Shown: positions 52,086 through 60,725 of the stretch, one piece after another
Numbering within the stretch: position 1 is the first letter of the stretch
How the letters are laid out: each line of letters opens with the position of its first letter
Assembly (NCBI RefSeq): GCF_007673095.1
Contig: NZ_VDYZ01000005.1
Span: 124,001 to 188,000 of the forward strand
Reading direction: 5' to 3'
From: Corynebacterium glyciniphilum AJ 3170
Lineage (GTDB): Bacteria; Actinomycetota; Actinomycetes; Mycobacteriales; Mycobacteriaceae
DNA: 64,000 nucleotides
Position numbers and translations under genes: made by a program
The notes under the pieces: generated by a model
Database searches by the model: none
What the model saw: only the letters and a program-made list of their open reading frames with translations
Told to the model about the DNA's origin: nothing

Positions 52086-52472
52086 TCAGGGGCGGCGCCG
52101 GGTAAACCGGTCGAACCGCTTCTGGACGGGTCCCCCTGCGCCGTCCTGCTCGCTGACGCGGCGGCCCTTGCCGTCACGCATGCGAGCCTGCTCGCCCTCG
52201 ACGTAGATGTCCTCTTCGTGGTCGACGGCGTCATTCTCCAGGACGGCGTCACCGTGCAGGTCGTCTGCACCACGGAGATCGCGGAGCTCCCGCATGCGTG
52301 GGTCGGGGTCGAGACGGTCAGCCAGGGCCTTACGTCCGGCCTGTACCGCGCGCCGGGTGGCGGGGGAATTGACCGCAGCCTCGTAGCCGCGCCGGATCTG
52401 CTCGTACCGGCGTCGCCCGGCCTTGGTGCCGAAAACGTAACCGGCGGCAGCTCCGATGACCAGCTGGATCAT
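52086..52472 (-). CDS. YtxH-like small protein
   Basis: The 128-residue protein begins LVIGAAAGYVFGTKAGRRRYEQ, the mark of YtxH/Rv2342-like proteins with a short N-terminal hydrophobic helix and a basic region, then becomes acidic and disordered. Function unknown; it lies next to dnaG in mycobacteria too. AGGAGAG precedes ATG 52472. It converges with dnaG 21 nt away. Confidence 0.75.
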   Translation of the reverse strand: MIQLVIGAAAGYVFGTKAGRRRYEQIRRGYEAAVNSPATRRAVQAGRKALADRLDPDPRMRELRDLRGADDLHGDAVLENDAVDHEEDIYVEGEQARMRDGKGRRVSEQDGAGGPVQKRFDRFTRRRP

Positions 52473-52637
52473 GAAAAATACTCTCCTGGGGACTCAACGA
52501 GACAGATGTCGGCTTGACTCACTCTGGGTTCGCTCTGGGGACCACCCTACCCTGACACCCGACCGCGCCCGACGGAAATCATCCGTATCCTGAAACGGGA
52601 GAACGAATGCCTGCAGGATGAGAGGAAGAGTCAACAC

Positions 52638-53756
52638 ATGGCTACAACGGTGAAGGGTGTTATCGCCCGTGGTAGAGGTGCCGAGGTCGAGCTGACGGAT
52701 ATCGTGGTGCCGGATCCGGGGGCCAATGATGTGGTGGTGCGGGTGCAGTCCTGCGGGGTGTGCCACACCGACCTGGCCTACCGTGACGGCGGCATCAGCG
52801 ACGATTACCCGTTCCTTCTGGGCCATGAGGCCGCTGGGGTGGTGGAGTCTGTCGGTGACCAGGTCACCCATGTCGCTGAGGGTGACTTCGTGGTTTTGAA
52901 CTGGCGTGCGGTGTGCGGGCAGTGCCGGGCGTGCAAGAAGGGGGAGCTGAAGTACTGCTTCGACACGTTCAACGCCTCGCAGAAGATGACCCTGCCCGAC
53001 GGTACGGAGTTGGAGGCGGCGTTGGGTATCGGCGCGTTCGCCGAGAAGACGTTGGTGCATGAGGGCCAGTGCACGAAGGTGAATCCGGATGCTGATCCCG
53101 CAGCGGTGGGGCTGTTGGGCTGCGGGGTGATGGCCGGTCTGGGTGCGGCGGTCAACACCGGTGAGATTAAACGTGGTGAGACCGTGGCGGTGATCGGCTG
53201 TGGCGGGGTTGGTATGGCGGCGATCGCCGGGGCGAAGTTGGCCGGTGCGACGTCGGTCATCGCGGTGGACCTGTCGGACGCCAAGTTGGAGCGGGCACGT
53301 GACTTCGGTGCGACGCACACGATCAATCCGTCGTCGTTGGACGGTGATGCTGGGGCGAGTGGTGAGGATCAGCCGGTGGTGCGGGCCGTCCACGAGATCC
53401 TCGGGGGTGTCGGTGCTGATGTTGTCGTGGACGCCGTCGGGTTGCCGGCGACGTTCACCCAGGCGTTCTACATGCGTGATCTGGCCGGGCGGGTGGTGCT
53501 GGTGGGGGTGCCGACCCCGGAGATGACTGTGGAGTTGCCGTTTTTGGACATCTTCTCCCGCGGTGGTGCGGTGAAGTCGTCGTGGTACGGCGACTGTCTG
53601 CCGGAGCGGGATTTCCCGATGTACACCGAGTTGTATTTGCAGGGACGGTTCCCGTTGGGTGAGTTTGTCGATGAACGGGTCGGTATTGATGCGGTGGAGT
53701 CGGCGTTCGCGAAGATGAAGCAGGGGTCGGTGCTGCGTTCGGTGGTGGAACTGTGA
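52638..53756 (+). CDS. adhE: S-(hydroxymethyl)mycothiol dehydrogenase / nitrosomycothiol reductase
   Basis: The 372-residue zinc alcohol dehydrogenase (MDR) oxidises the adduct of formaldehyde and mycothiol, and family members also reduce S-nitrosomycothiol. It shows [16 protein letters not shown] (catalytic zinc), [29 protein letters not shown] (structural zinc) and [16 protein letters not shown] (NAD site). In C. glutamicum the same gene (adhE) is followed by an MBL-fold hydrolase, exactly as here. GAGAGGAAGAG precedes ATG 52638. Codons favour G/T-ending forms more than the neighbours do. Confidence 0.92.
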   Translation: MATTVKGVIARGRGAEVELTDIVVPDPGANDVVVRVQSCGVCHTDLAYRDGGISDDYPFLLGHEAAGVVESVGDQVTHVAEGDFVVLNWRAVCGQCRACKKGELKYCFDTFNASQKMTLPDGTELEAALGIGAFAEKTLVHEGQCTKVNPDADPAAVGLLGCGVMAGLGAAVNTGEIKRGETVAVIGCGGVGMAAIAGAKLAGATSVIAVDLSDAKLERARDFGATHTINPSSLDGDAGASGEDQPVVRAVHEILGGVGADVVVDAVGLPATFTQAFYMRDLAGRVVLVGVPTPEMTVELPFLDIFSRGGAVKSSWYGDCLPERDFPMYTELYLQGRFPLGEFVDERVGIDAVESAFAKMKQGSVLRSVVEL

Positions 53757-54415
53757 CTGAGTCGGAGATGACGGCCGGGGCTGCGTCCAGTGGTCTGCGT
53801 ATCGACCGGGTGGTCACCCACGGGGTGTTCGCCTTGGATGGTGGTCAGTGGGAGGTCGACAACAACATCTGGGTCATCGGTGATGATGACGAGGTGATTG
53901 TGGTTGATGCTGCCCATGACGCTGATGCGATTGTCTCGGCGGTGGGGGATAGGAGGGTGCGGTCGGTGATCTGTACCCACGCCCACAATGACCACATCAC
54001 TGTCGCGCCGGAGTTGGCTGAGCGGTTGGACACCCGGATTCATGTTCATCCGGGTGATCAGATGTTGTGGAATCAGACGCATCCGGGTGTGGAGCATGAG
54101 GATCTGGCGGACGGGCAGGTGTTTGATGTTGCCGGGACCAGGTTGCGGGTGATCAATACGCCGGGGCATTCGCCGGGGTCGTGTTGTCTGTATCTGCCGG
54201 AGGCGAAGGTGTTGCTCAGTGGGGACACGATGTTTGCCGGTGGTCCGGGTGCGACGGGTCGGTCGTTCAGTGATTTCGACACGATTATTGAGTCGTTGCG
54301 GTCGAAGGTGTTGGTGTTGCCGGGGGAGACGGAGGTGTACACCGGGCATGGTGATGCGACGTCGATTGGTGATGAGGCTCCGCATTTGGAGGAGTGGATC
54401 GCCCGAGGCTATTGA
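53753..54415 (+). CDS. MBL-fold metallohydrolase partner of adhE
   Basis: The 220-residue metallo-beta-lactamase-fold hydrolase has the HxHxDH site in CTHAHNDHI (about 79-87), a third His in [11 protein letters not shown], and Asp and His in LSGDTMFAG and VYTGHGD. It overlaps adhE by 4 nt (GTGA) and is cotranscribed. By position and fold it is the likely hydrolase for S-formylmycothiol or another mycothiol ester made by AdhE. That role is inferred. Like adhE it has G/T-ending codons. Confidence 0.9.
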   Translation: MTESEMTAGAASSGLRIDRVVTHGVFALDGGQWEVDNNIWVIGDDDEVIVVDAAHDADAIVSAVGDRRVRSVICTHAHNDHITVAPELAERLDTRIHVHPGDQMLWNQTHPGVEHEDLADGQVFDVAGTRLRVINTPGHSPGSCCLYLPEAKVLLSGDTMFAGGPGATGRSFSDFDTIIESLRSKVLVLPGETEVYTGHGDATSIGDEAPHLEEWIARGY

Positions 54416-54440
54416 TCGCCATACCCCGTAGGGGTACAGT
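54412..54440 (+). promoter_or_regulatory. ricR/csoR promoter (-35 TTGATC, -10 TACAGT)
   Basis: TTGATC at 54412-54417, a 17-nt spacer and TACAGT at 54435-54440; the start codon at 54477 leaves a leader with GAAGGA. Confidence 0.65.
54422..54436. promoter_or_regulatory. RicR/CsoR copper operator
   Basis: TACCCC-GTA-GGGGTA is a perfect palindrome that fits the RicR/CsoR operator form TACCC-N5-GGGTA. It lies in the -35/-10 spacer and touches the -10, so a bound repressor would block its own gene. Confidence 0.75.
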
Positions 54441-54476
54441 GTGCTCCACTGAATGGGGCTGAACGAAGGAGTGAAC

Positions 54477-54848
54477 GTGCCCGAGAATCTACTCGCCGAG
54501 GACGTCTCGACGGAGGCCACCGGTTGTGGCTGCGACGCGCATGCGGGGACGTCCGGCGACGACGATGAGACCCACGGTTACAGTGCGGACAAGAAGCGTT
54601 ACCTAGCCCGCCTGAAGCGCATCGAGGGACAGGTCCGTGGTCTGCACCGCATGGTCGACGAGGACACCTACTGTATCGATGTGCTCACCCAGGTGTCTGC
54701 GGTTCAGTCCGCACTCAAGGGCGTCGCTCTCGCACTGCTGGACGACCACATGCAGCACTGTGTGCTGCACTCGGCACAGCAGGGCGAGGACGAGGCCATG
54801 GAGAAACTCGATGAGGTCTCCGCGGCCGTCGGGCGGCTGCTGAAGTAG
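54477..54848 (+). CDS. Copper-sensing repressor, RicR/CsoR family
   Basis: The 123-residue four-helix regulator has the CsoR copper ligands: Cys in EDTYCIDVLTQV and His and Cys in LLDDHMQHCV. The KRIEGQVRGLHRMV segment is the DNA-contacting helix. It begins with an acidic, Cys-containing extension (TGCGCDAHAG), which is unusual. GTG 54477 is selected by GAAGGA 6 nt upstream. It should repress copper-resistance genes, including itself, until Cu(I) binds. No copA or metallothionein gene lies in the window, so its other targets are elsewhere. FrmR-like formaldehyde sensing is less likely because of the operator and ligands. Confidence 0.88.
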   Translation: MPENLLAEDVSTEATGCGCDAHAGTSGDDDETHGYSADKKRYLARLKRIEGQVRGLHRMVDEDTYCIDVLTQVSAVQSALKGVALALLDDHMQHCVLHSAQQGEDEAMEKLDEVSAAVGRLLK

Positions 54849-54864
54849 AGGAGGGCTGCCGCGC

Positions 54865-55794
54865 CTACTGCATCATCTCGGCGGAGCACTGCTCCGTCCA
54901 CCCCGAGGTTCCGTCCGTGAAGAAGGACGTTCCCGTCTCATGGAGCTGGGGGTCGCCGCAGCTGGCGATCTGCTTATCCAGAACCCGGGGGTGATCTACT
55001 CCCGGGGCACCGGTGAAGCCGATGACAGGATCATCCGCGGGCGCCTCGGGCACAGACGCTGCCGCGGGTGCGGCGGGTTCATTTGCGGGGGCGTGTTCCG
55101 CGGCGGGCTCCGCGGCAGTTTCGTCGGCATTGCCGGTCGTACCCTGGGTAGGCTCCGGATCGGATCCCTCGGGTACGGGTGCTTCTCCCAGCTTGTCGAG
55201 GTGGATCACAGTCGGTGCCTCACCCTCGGGCGCAGAATCTGCCTTGAACTTGAAGGTCAGAGGCTCACGATCGGAGGGAATGAGGAAGACCCAGGTCATG
55301 TCGGCGTCGAATCCGGAACCGAGGTTGGTGTTGCATTCGGGGTTGCCTGGAATGTCGTAGAGTGCGTCGATCGGCTGGTAGAGGGAACTGTCCCTGACCT
55401 GCATTGCGGCCCTCACCCAGCCCCCGGTGGACCGGCAGGTGAGGTCCATGTCGCCGGTGGTGTCATTGACGACGGTAGTCTCGACGACCACGTACTTGCC
55501 TCCGTCCCGGGCAGTCTGTTCCTCGGTGGGGCGCTCTTCTCCGGTGTTCCAGCTGCCGTCCGTGTAGGTCTGGATGACATCGGTCTCGTAGGCGTTGTTC
55601 ACTGTTACTGTTGCACCGTTTCCTTCCGCCGCGACGCCCATGCCCGGGGTGCTGGCCTGCGAGGTAGTGGCGGAGGACGTCTCTGCGCCTGAATCGCTGG
55701 AGTTGCCGGCGCATCCGGCAAGGGTCAGGGCGGTTGTGGCGGCGAGTGTGACGACCAGCCGTGCACGCCGGCGAAGGTGTGGTTGGAAGGGCAT
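54865..55794 (-). CDS. Secreted lipoprotein with DUF4352-like domain
   Basis: The 309-residue protein has a signal with the lipobox LTLAGCAGN (Cys about 28), a Ser/Thr-rich linker, and an immunoglobulin-like DUF4352-type region (KYVVVETTVVNDTTGDMDL core). A long Ala/Glu/Pro-rich segment follows, then a C-terminal part with two Cys residues (SCGDPQ and EQCSAE). It is anchored to the outer face of the plasma membrane. Function unknown. It converges with the copper-sensor gene. Confidence 0.78.
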   Translation of the reverse strand: MPFQPHLRRRARLVVTLAATTALTLAGCAGNSSDSGAETSSATTSQASTPGMGVAAEGNGATVTVNNAYETDVIQTYTDGSWNTGEERPTEEQTARDGGKYVVVETTVVNDTTGDMDLTCRSTGGWVRAAMQVRDSSLYQPIDALYDIPGNPECNTNLGSGFDADMTWVFLIPSDREPLTFKFKADSAPEGEAPTVIHLDKLGEAPVPEGSDPEPTQGTTGNADETAAEPAAEHAPANEPAAPAAASVPEAPADDPVIGFTGAPGVDHPRVLDKQIASCGDPQLHETGTSFFTDGTSGWTEQCSAEMMQ

Positions 55795-56136
55795 GGGTGG
55801 GACTCTCCTCTGCAGATGACCACCGGGTACTACCGGTGGTAAATGAAACTGTCAGGAGATAACATAGCCTGAATGTCGGACACAGGTTCCTCTGGGGCTC
55901 CGGAGTGTTCGAACGACGGTGCGGCGTTGTGGTGGCATCGGAAGGGGCGGTGTCGAGCGTTGGGGCCGGGCGAACTGGTCGCTGGAAACTTCGCAGGTGG
56001 CTCGGGGTGGGTGGGTGAAGTAGACCCCGAGGGAGTGGCGGTCAGGCAGGGCTAGCGTGACGATACTTTTGCGCCTTTAATATATGAAATCTCTGTGCTC
56101 AGTGAGAGTGCCACATTTTTCAGAGAAGAGTGCTCT
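55795..56136. other. 342-nt intergenic region, AT-richer towards its end
   Basis: No gene is supported; a 60-codon frame at 55873-56055 lacks a ribosome site and any domain. A TAATAT hexamer at 56078-56083 in an AT-rich stretch is a candidate promoter for the broken lipoprotein gene that follows. Confidence 0.45.
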
Positions 56137-57018
56137 ATGGTCTTACGTCGTTCCATTGCTGCCACCGCCTTCGCGATCCCGTCGGTGCTCTCCGCGTGTG
56201 TTGGGGAAGACTCTCCTAGGGGTGTCCAGCTCGACAGATGCTGCGACGCCATCTGCTGCCACGAAGTCGGCGGAATTGCCGGAAGACGTCAACCGCGTCC
56301 TCGGCGCGCTCGACCAACTCGACGCGGAGTACGCCGAGCCGGAGGAGGACGAGGATCCGGAGGATCTGTCTGGCACCCACCGATCTTTCTCGCTGGACAT
56401 CGTCGGGCACGGTGCAGGGATCAACCTGTTTGCGGAACCCGAGGAGATCGCAGCTTGGCAGGAGGTGTTCGACGGGCTCGGTGACTTTCGGTATGCCGGC
56501 CGTCTCCCCGAACTCTGAAGAGGGGAAGGGTGACTCCCTGGCATTAGCTCCACGGCTGGCGGAGGCACTCGGTGGCGAAGCACACACTGGTGAGGAGATG
56601 AGCGAGGAAGAGTTGCCAATTGTTGACATCGAGCAACCAACGAAGGACCCGTACGTTGTCGAATGCCTTTTTGGTGCGCCGGGGCCCGCTCTCTGGTCGG
56701 ATGGAACTGCCGCATCCTCTCAGGTTTGTTTCGACGACGCCACTGAAGGGCGTGACTATCGGTGTCCCCAGACAGACCACTACGTCAGTGATCCCGCGCA
56801 GTGTGAGACATCCTGGCAAGATTCGGCGACGATTCCTTTCGCTGACGGGGGCACCTGTGCAGCCGCCGTGTGTGATTACAGAAATAATGCGCTCGGAAAC
56901 CCCAATCCTTCCTCGGGTGAGACCCAGGGGCGGCACATGCCAGGAGGGGCAGATTGACGACCCTGAGTATTGCGACGCAATCGAGGCAGTCTTCGCCAAC
57001 AACGTTGACTGGGAGTAA
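56137..57018 (+). pseudogene. Broken lipoprotein gene with three frame changes
   Basis: The coding signal moves through three frames. It starts at ATG 56137 with a lipoprotein signal (AFAIPSVLSACVG), changes frame near 56205-56225, and continues as SAELPEDVNRVLGALDQLDA. A second change near 56490-56530 leads to DSLALAPRLAEALGG, PYVVECLFGAPG and FDDATEGRDYRCP. A third change near 56915-56945 leads to CQEGQIDDPEYCDAIEAVF and a TAA at 57016. All three steps are in the same direction and the last returns to the first frame. The joined product would be a secreted Cys-containing lipoprotein. Sequencing error or two overlapping genes (a possible ATG at 56491) cannot be excluded. Confidence 0.6.
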
Positions 57019-57022
57019 TGCG

Positions 57023-57367
57023 ATGAAGGAGAACAACCCTCCCGTGTCCCGCGCCGGGCCTCAGGGAGATCTCCCGGGGCGACCCCAGGGCGCAGTAGTC
57101 ATTCAGCTGCGACCATCGAAGATCGGCCCGCTCCTCACGTTCCGGTACATCGTGTTCATGCTGGCGTTTCTCTGCAGCTTCGTCATGCTCATTGGGGGCG
57201 GTGTCGCCGTGTTCACCAATACTACAGAGTCTACCGCGGCGTCCGCGGACGACATCGTATACAACATCGCGGTATTCAGTGCCGGGTTCGTTGGCGTCGT
57301 CCTTTCCGGCATCGGGTGGACGCTGAGCATTATCGCCGAGAGGCTCGCAAACAAGGGGATCACCTGA
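57023..57367 (+). CDS. Small two-helix membrane protein
   Basis: The 114-residue protein has a polar Pro/Gly-rich start and two membrane helices (FRYIVFMLAFLCSFVMLIGG and VFSAGFVGVVLSGIGWTLSI). GGGAG lies 7 nt before ATG 57023, which is 4 nt after the end of the broken lipoprotein gene, so they shared an operon. Function unknown. Codon use is less GC-biased than in core genes, which fits accessory DNA. Confidence 0.55.
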   Translation: MKENNPPVSRAGPQGDLPGRPQGAVVIQLRPSKIGPLLTFRYIVFMLAFLCSFVMLIGGGVAVFTNTTESTAASADDIVYNIAVFSAGFVGVVLSGIGWTLSIIAERLANKGIT

Positions 57368-57531
57368 ATCTTCGCGGCGGAGTCCGCGTCGTTAGAAGAG
57401 AAATGGGGTCATGAGTGGAAATAACCTCTGCCGTTCGGGTGAACATCCTGGTAGAACCGAGAAACGTGAACCTGGCGGCCCTCCAGGACAAGCAGAACCT
57501 CCAGTCGGTGACGACCATGTGTTCTTAAGTT

Positions 57532-57608
57532 TGGTGGGGCCAGCGGGGCTTGAACCCGCGACCAGCGGATTATGAGTCCGCGGCTCTAACCAACTGAGCT
57601 ATAGCCCC
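57532..57608 (-). tRNA. tRNA with CAU anticodon (Ile2 or elongator Met)
   Basis: The minus strand folds as a complete tRNA. The acceptor stem is GGGGCTA with TGGCCCC, the D arm is AGCTCAGTTGGTTAGAGC, and the anticodon stem GCGGA/TCCGC carries a CTCATAA loop. The T arm is CGCGGGTTCAAGCCCCGC-like, and an encoded CCA follows. The CAU anticodon may be elongator Met or the lysidine-modified Ile2. The GGTTCAAG T-loop context slightly favours Ile2. The anticodon is at 57572-57574. Confidence 0.9.
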
Positions 57609-57815
57609 GTGAGGACATTTAAGCACACGGCTGGTAGCGCTCCCGCCGGGTGTCCCTCGATCAGCGGACGTGCCTTCAGGCCCCTGGGGCCCGCAACTTC
57701 CGGCGCTCGGTGACTGCTGCTGTCGCTGCAGCTAAAGGGCATGATTTGATCCTGCGCGTCGCGCTCTGTAAAGTTCCATTCCGTTGCCGGGGAGAGCATG
57801 TCCCGGTCGCAGTAT

Positions 57816-57887
57816 TCCTCCATAGCTCAATGGCAGAGCATTCGACTGTTAATCGAAGGGTTGCTGGTTCGAGTCCAGCTGGAGGAG
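57816..57887 (+). tRNA. tRNA-Asn (anticodon GTT)
   Basis: The acceptor stem TCCTCCA pairs with TGGAGGA, the D arm is TAGCTCAATGGCAGAGCA, the anticodon loop CTGTTAA holds GTT (57848-57850), and a normal T arm follows. CCA is not encoded. A hairpin terminator follows at once. Confidence 0.95.
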
Positions 57888-57895
57888 CATAACAA

Positions 57896-57927
57896 CCCCC
57901 TGACCAGCTCCAATGGTCGGGGGTTTT
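57896..57927 (+). terminator. Rho-independent terminator after tRNA-Asn
   Basis: CCCCCTGACCA pairs with TGGTCGGGGG (one bulged base) and is followed by TTTT. Confidence 0.8.
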
Positions 57928-58382
57928 CGCGTGTCTCACCCCGCTCGACCTGGATAACACGGCAGGTGACCGTAAAGTGCCCAAGAAATCTCGGTGGATC
58001 CTCCGTGACACGAATCGCTTCCATGTGCCGAAGCTTCAGTTGCCGGTCGCTGAACGACGTCAGTGCCTATACCTTTCCTCGGTAGTCCGCTCGTACATCG
58101 GGGAACTCACTCTCGGCGAGCCCGTCATCAGGACCTGAGGAGGGGGAGCTGTGCAGTGATGGCTTCATGATCGGTTCGATGACGACCCGTGCCGCCTCGA
58201 CACCGTCCAGTTGTCACACCCTTGCCGGGTCAATGGCAGTGCAAGCGTACCGAAATCCGCCGAACCGTGGCAGCGAAACCGTGATTCGGGTACGGGTGCA
58301 TGCATCACCCACACTCATCACCCAGACGCCGCATTGCACCGCGCACCCGGAAAAGTCCTACCCTGATCCTGTGCGCTGTGCA

Positions 58383-58388
58383 TATACT
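58383..58388 (+). promoter_or_regulatory. -10 hexamer TATACT before the AHSA1 gene
   Basis: A near-consensus TATACT 27 nt before ATG 58416, leaving a short leader with GAAGGAG. Confidence 0.55.
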
Positions 58389-58415
58389 GGATCTCCCGCT
58401 GAAGGAGCACCAGCC

Positions 58416-59417
58416 ATGCCTGTGCACACTGTCAACAAGAACACCGGTGACTCGTCCATCGAGATCATCGCCGACTACCCCGTCTCCGCGAGGAGGCTCT
58501 GGAACGCATACGCCGACCCGAATCAGCTCGAGCGTTTCTGGGGGCCACCGACCTATACAGCAACTTTCCCCCGTCATGACGTCGCCGTCGGTGGCCGTTC
58601 CCACTACTTCATGACAGGCCCGGAGGGTGACAGGTCCGCAGGCTACTGGGTCTTCACCGAGGTCAACGCGCCGCACTCGTTCACGATGCGGGACGGGTTC
58701 GCCGATGAGTCCGGCACACCGAACCCGCAGACCCCTGAGATGACAATGGCATTCCGATTCGATGACACCGACCAGGGGTCGACGATTACCATGGTGACAT
58801 CCTTCGCCAGTGACTCGGAGATGCAGGACATGACCGAGATGGGCATGGCCGAGGGGATGGAGGCGGCTCTGAGCCAACTCGACGCCGTGCTGGCGGCCCC
58901 TGACACGGCCGCTCCCGGTGCGAAGACGCGGCTGACGATCCTCGGGGACACGCTCGTCAGGATCAACCGTGTGCTTCCCGGGGACGTCGAGGGGGTGTGG
59001 AGGGCACACCATGATGCTGAGGTGCTGCGGCGCTGGCAGCTCGGCCCGGACGGCTGGTCGATGCCGGTGTGCGACGTGACCACGACGGTCGGGGAAAACT
59101 ATCGGTTCGGTTGGGTCCAGGATGTGGCCGCGGACGGCCAGGACGCTGACGCGTTCGGCTTCACCGGTACAGTTCTGGAGTGCGAGGAACCGTACCGCAT
59201 CGTCACCACGGAGATGATGACAGACGGTGCGGGCACACCGGTGGAGGACGGACCGGAGACCCGCAACGAGCTGACATTCTCCCCGGTGGCGGACGGAACG
59301 TTGTTGACGTTGGTCGTCACGTATCCGGGACTGGCCGCCCGGGACATGATCCTCGGCACCGGCATGGTGGACGGGATGGAGATGAGCTATGCGAGACTGG
59401 ATCAGCTGCTCGGCTGA
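58416..59417 (+). CDS. SRPBCC/AHSA1 protein with two tandem domains
   Basis: The 333-residue protein holds two copies of the AHSA1 (activator of Hsp90 ATPase-like) START fold. The first (about 10-155) has VSARRLWNAYADPNQLERFWGPP. The second (about 165-330) has LPGDVEGVWRAHHDAEVLRRWQLGP. Each ends in a GMAEGMEAALSQLD or GMVDGMEMSYARLD helix. Single-domain proteins of this type are common and bind hydrophobic ligands; two in one chain are less so. GAAGGAG precedes ATG 58416. It overlaps the convergent serine hydrolase gene by 16 nt. Confidence 0.85.
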   Translation: MPVHTVNKNTGDSSIEIIADYPVSARRLWNAYADPNQLERFWGPPTYTATFPRHDVAVGGRSHYFMTGPEGDRSAGYWVFTEVNAPHSFTMRDGFADESGTPNPQTPEMTMAFRFDDTDQGSTITMVTSFASDSEMQDMTEMGMAEGMEAALSQLDAVLAAPDTAAPGAKTRLTILGDTLVRINRVLPGDVEGVWRAHHDAEVLRRWQLGPDGWSMPVCDVTTTVGENYRFGWVQDVAADGQDADAFGFTGTVLECEEPYRIVTTEMMTDGAGTPVEDGPETRNELTFSPVADGTLLTLVVTYPGLAARDMILGTGMVDGMEMSYARLDQLLG

Positions 59418-60265
59418 AGCTCAGCCCAGAGTCGGTCGTTGAACCCGTCCCAGCGTTCTTTCGCCCACGGGCCGAAATCACGGTCAGTCAGGACGACGGC
59501 TGCCCGGCCGGTGGGGCGGTGGAACCACAGGAACGTCCCCGACTGACCGAAGTGGCCGGTGACGTCCTGCGGCATCGTCCGCCCCATCCAATGGGGAGAC
59601 TTGGTGCCGTGGGCCTCGGCACCAAGCCCCCAGGGGCAGGGGGTCTGGCGTCCGTAGCCCGGGACGATGCCGTCGAGGTCCTTGTACTGGATGGACAGGG
59701 CATCGTCCCACGTCTGCGTGGAGACCAGCGTGGGGGAGAGAAACTCCGCGGCGAGGATGAGAAGGACGTCGACGGAGGCGCTGAAACCATGCCCGGCTGA
59801 GCCGGAGAGATCCACCGTGTCCGCTGATATTCCCAGCGGCTCACACACTGCTGCGCGCGTGTACTCGGTGAACGGGATACCGGTGGCAGACACAAGATCG
59901 GCGAGAATCTCGTAGCCAGCGGAGGAGTAGATGCGCCGCGACCGGGCGGGCTTCTCCCGCTGCCGTGACTGCATACCGACACCGGAGGCGTGACTGAGCA
60001 GCTCACGCACCGTGGCGTCCGCAGGCCCCTCGACGGGGGAGTCGTACTCCGAACCGATGTCGGCGACGGTGTCGTCGAGGTCGAATGCGCCTTCCTCGAC
60101 GGCGATGAGGACGCTGTAGGCCGTGATCAGTTTGCTGACGCTGGCCAGAGGGAACAGTCTTCCGGTGTCCCCGTACACCGATGTTCCCGCGCCGCTGAGG
60201 GCCCCCGCGGCCACCGTGTCCACCGGCCAGGTACCGACGTCGCTGAGCGCATCCTGCACGGACAT
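59402..60265 (-). CDS. Beta-lactamase-fold serine hydrolase, downstream of ACP
   Basis: The 287-residue protein belongs to the class C beta-lactamase/esterase (EstB, LovD) superfamily. The nucleophile is in PLASVSKLITAYS (Ser-x-x-Lys, about 43-46), a Tyr-Ser-Ser segment (RIYSSAGYE) stands where Tyr-x-Asn is usual, and HFGQSGTFLW replaces the KTG strand. No signal peptide is visible, so it acts in the cytoplasm as an esterase or acyltransferase rather than a beta-lactamase. It begins 4 nt after the ACP stop, so the two genes are translationally coupled and the ACP may be its partner. Confidence 0.85.
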   Translation of the reverse strand: MSVQDALSDVGTWPVDTVAAGALSGAGTSVYGDTGRLFPLASVSKLITAYSVLIAVEEGAFDLDDTVADIGSEYDSPVEGPADATVRELLSHASGVGMQSRQREKPARSRRIYSSAGYEILADLVSATGIPFTEYTRAAVCEPLGISADTVDLSGSAGHGFSASVDVLLILAAEFLSPTLVSTQTWDDALSIQYKDLDGIVPGYGRQTPCPWGLGAEAHGTKSPHWMGRTMPQDVTGHFGQSGTFLWFHRPTGRAAVVLTDRDFGPWAKERWDGFNDRLWAELQPSS

Positions 60266-60269
60266 GCAG

Positions 60270-60653
60270 CTAGGAGTTTTCCGTCTGCGTGGTACCGGGG
60301 GTACGGGATTCGACGAACCGCACGATGTCCCGGACGGTACGTGCGGCGTCCAGGTCCTCTTCCTCGACCCGTACGCCGAAGGCATCTTCGATGCGGATGG
60401 CGATGTCGATGCGAGAGACCGAGTCGATGTGGAGGTCGTCGGTCAGGTCGCTGTCAGCGCTGATCTCTTCGACGTCGACGCCGGTGGCGTCCTCGATGAT
60501 CATCGAGATCCGTGTCACCGGGTCGACTGAGGCGCTGCGGGCGTTGCGGGACGGACGCGTCCCCTTGGCTGCCCCGCCCTCTGCCGCGGCGGGTTCACCG
60601 CCGAGTTTCTCGGCGAGCTTGTCTCGGGCATCCGATGAGATCTCCACGGACAT
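60270..60653 (-). CDS. acpM: Acyl carrier protein (AcpM-like)
   Basis: The 127-residue acidic protein carries the phosphopantetheine Ser in DDLHIDSVSRIDIA (Ser about 79), in a normal four-helix ACP fold. A basic, Ala-rich N-terminal extension of about 45 residues is longer than in most bacteria and recalls the mycobacterial AcpM tail, but at the other end. AGAAAGG lies just before ATG 60653. It lies between aceE and the serine hydrolase, so it may serve fatty or mycolic acid synthesis. Confidence 0.85.
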   Translation of the reverse strand: MSVEISSDARDKLAEKLGGEPAAAEGGAAKGTRPSRNARSASVDPVTRISMIIEDATGVDVEEISADSDLTDDLHIDSVSRIDIAIRIEDAFGVRVEEEDLDAARTVRDIVRFVESRTPGTTQTENS

Positions 60654-60725
60654 CGACCTTTCTGGGTTCTGTGGTCCCGTACCTGTCGGGCACCACATTA
60701 CCAACAGACGGTCCGGGAGCCGGTG

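Larger units (their letters stand above)
57888..58415. other. 528-nt region without a gene after tRNA-Asn
   Basis: It holds the tRNA-Asn terminator and then no frame with a ribosome site and protein-like content. A TATACT hexamer at 58383-58388 serves the next gene. Frames on the minus strand are shadows. Confidence 0.5.

Noticed and set aside
55873..56055. 60-codon frame between the lipoprotein and the broken gene
   Set aside because: No ribosome site, no domain and a Gly/Trp-rich composition typical of non-coding GC-rich DNA.
57368..57531. Possible coding remnant or attachment site beside the CAU tRNA
   Set aside because: A minus-strand reading looks vaguely protein-like, but there is no integrase, no repeated tRNA end and no intact frame.
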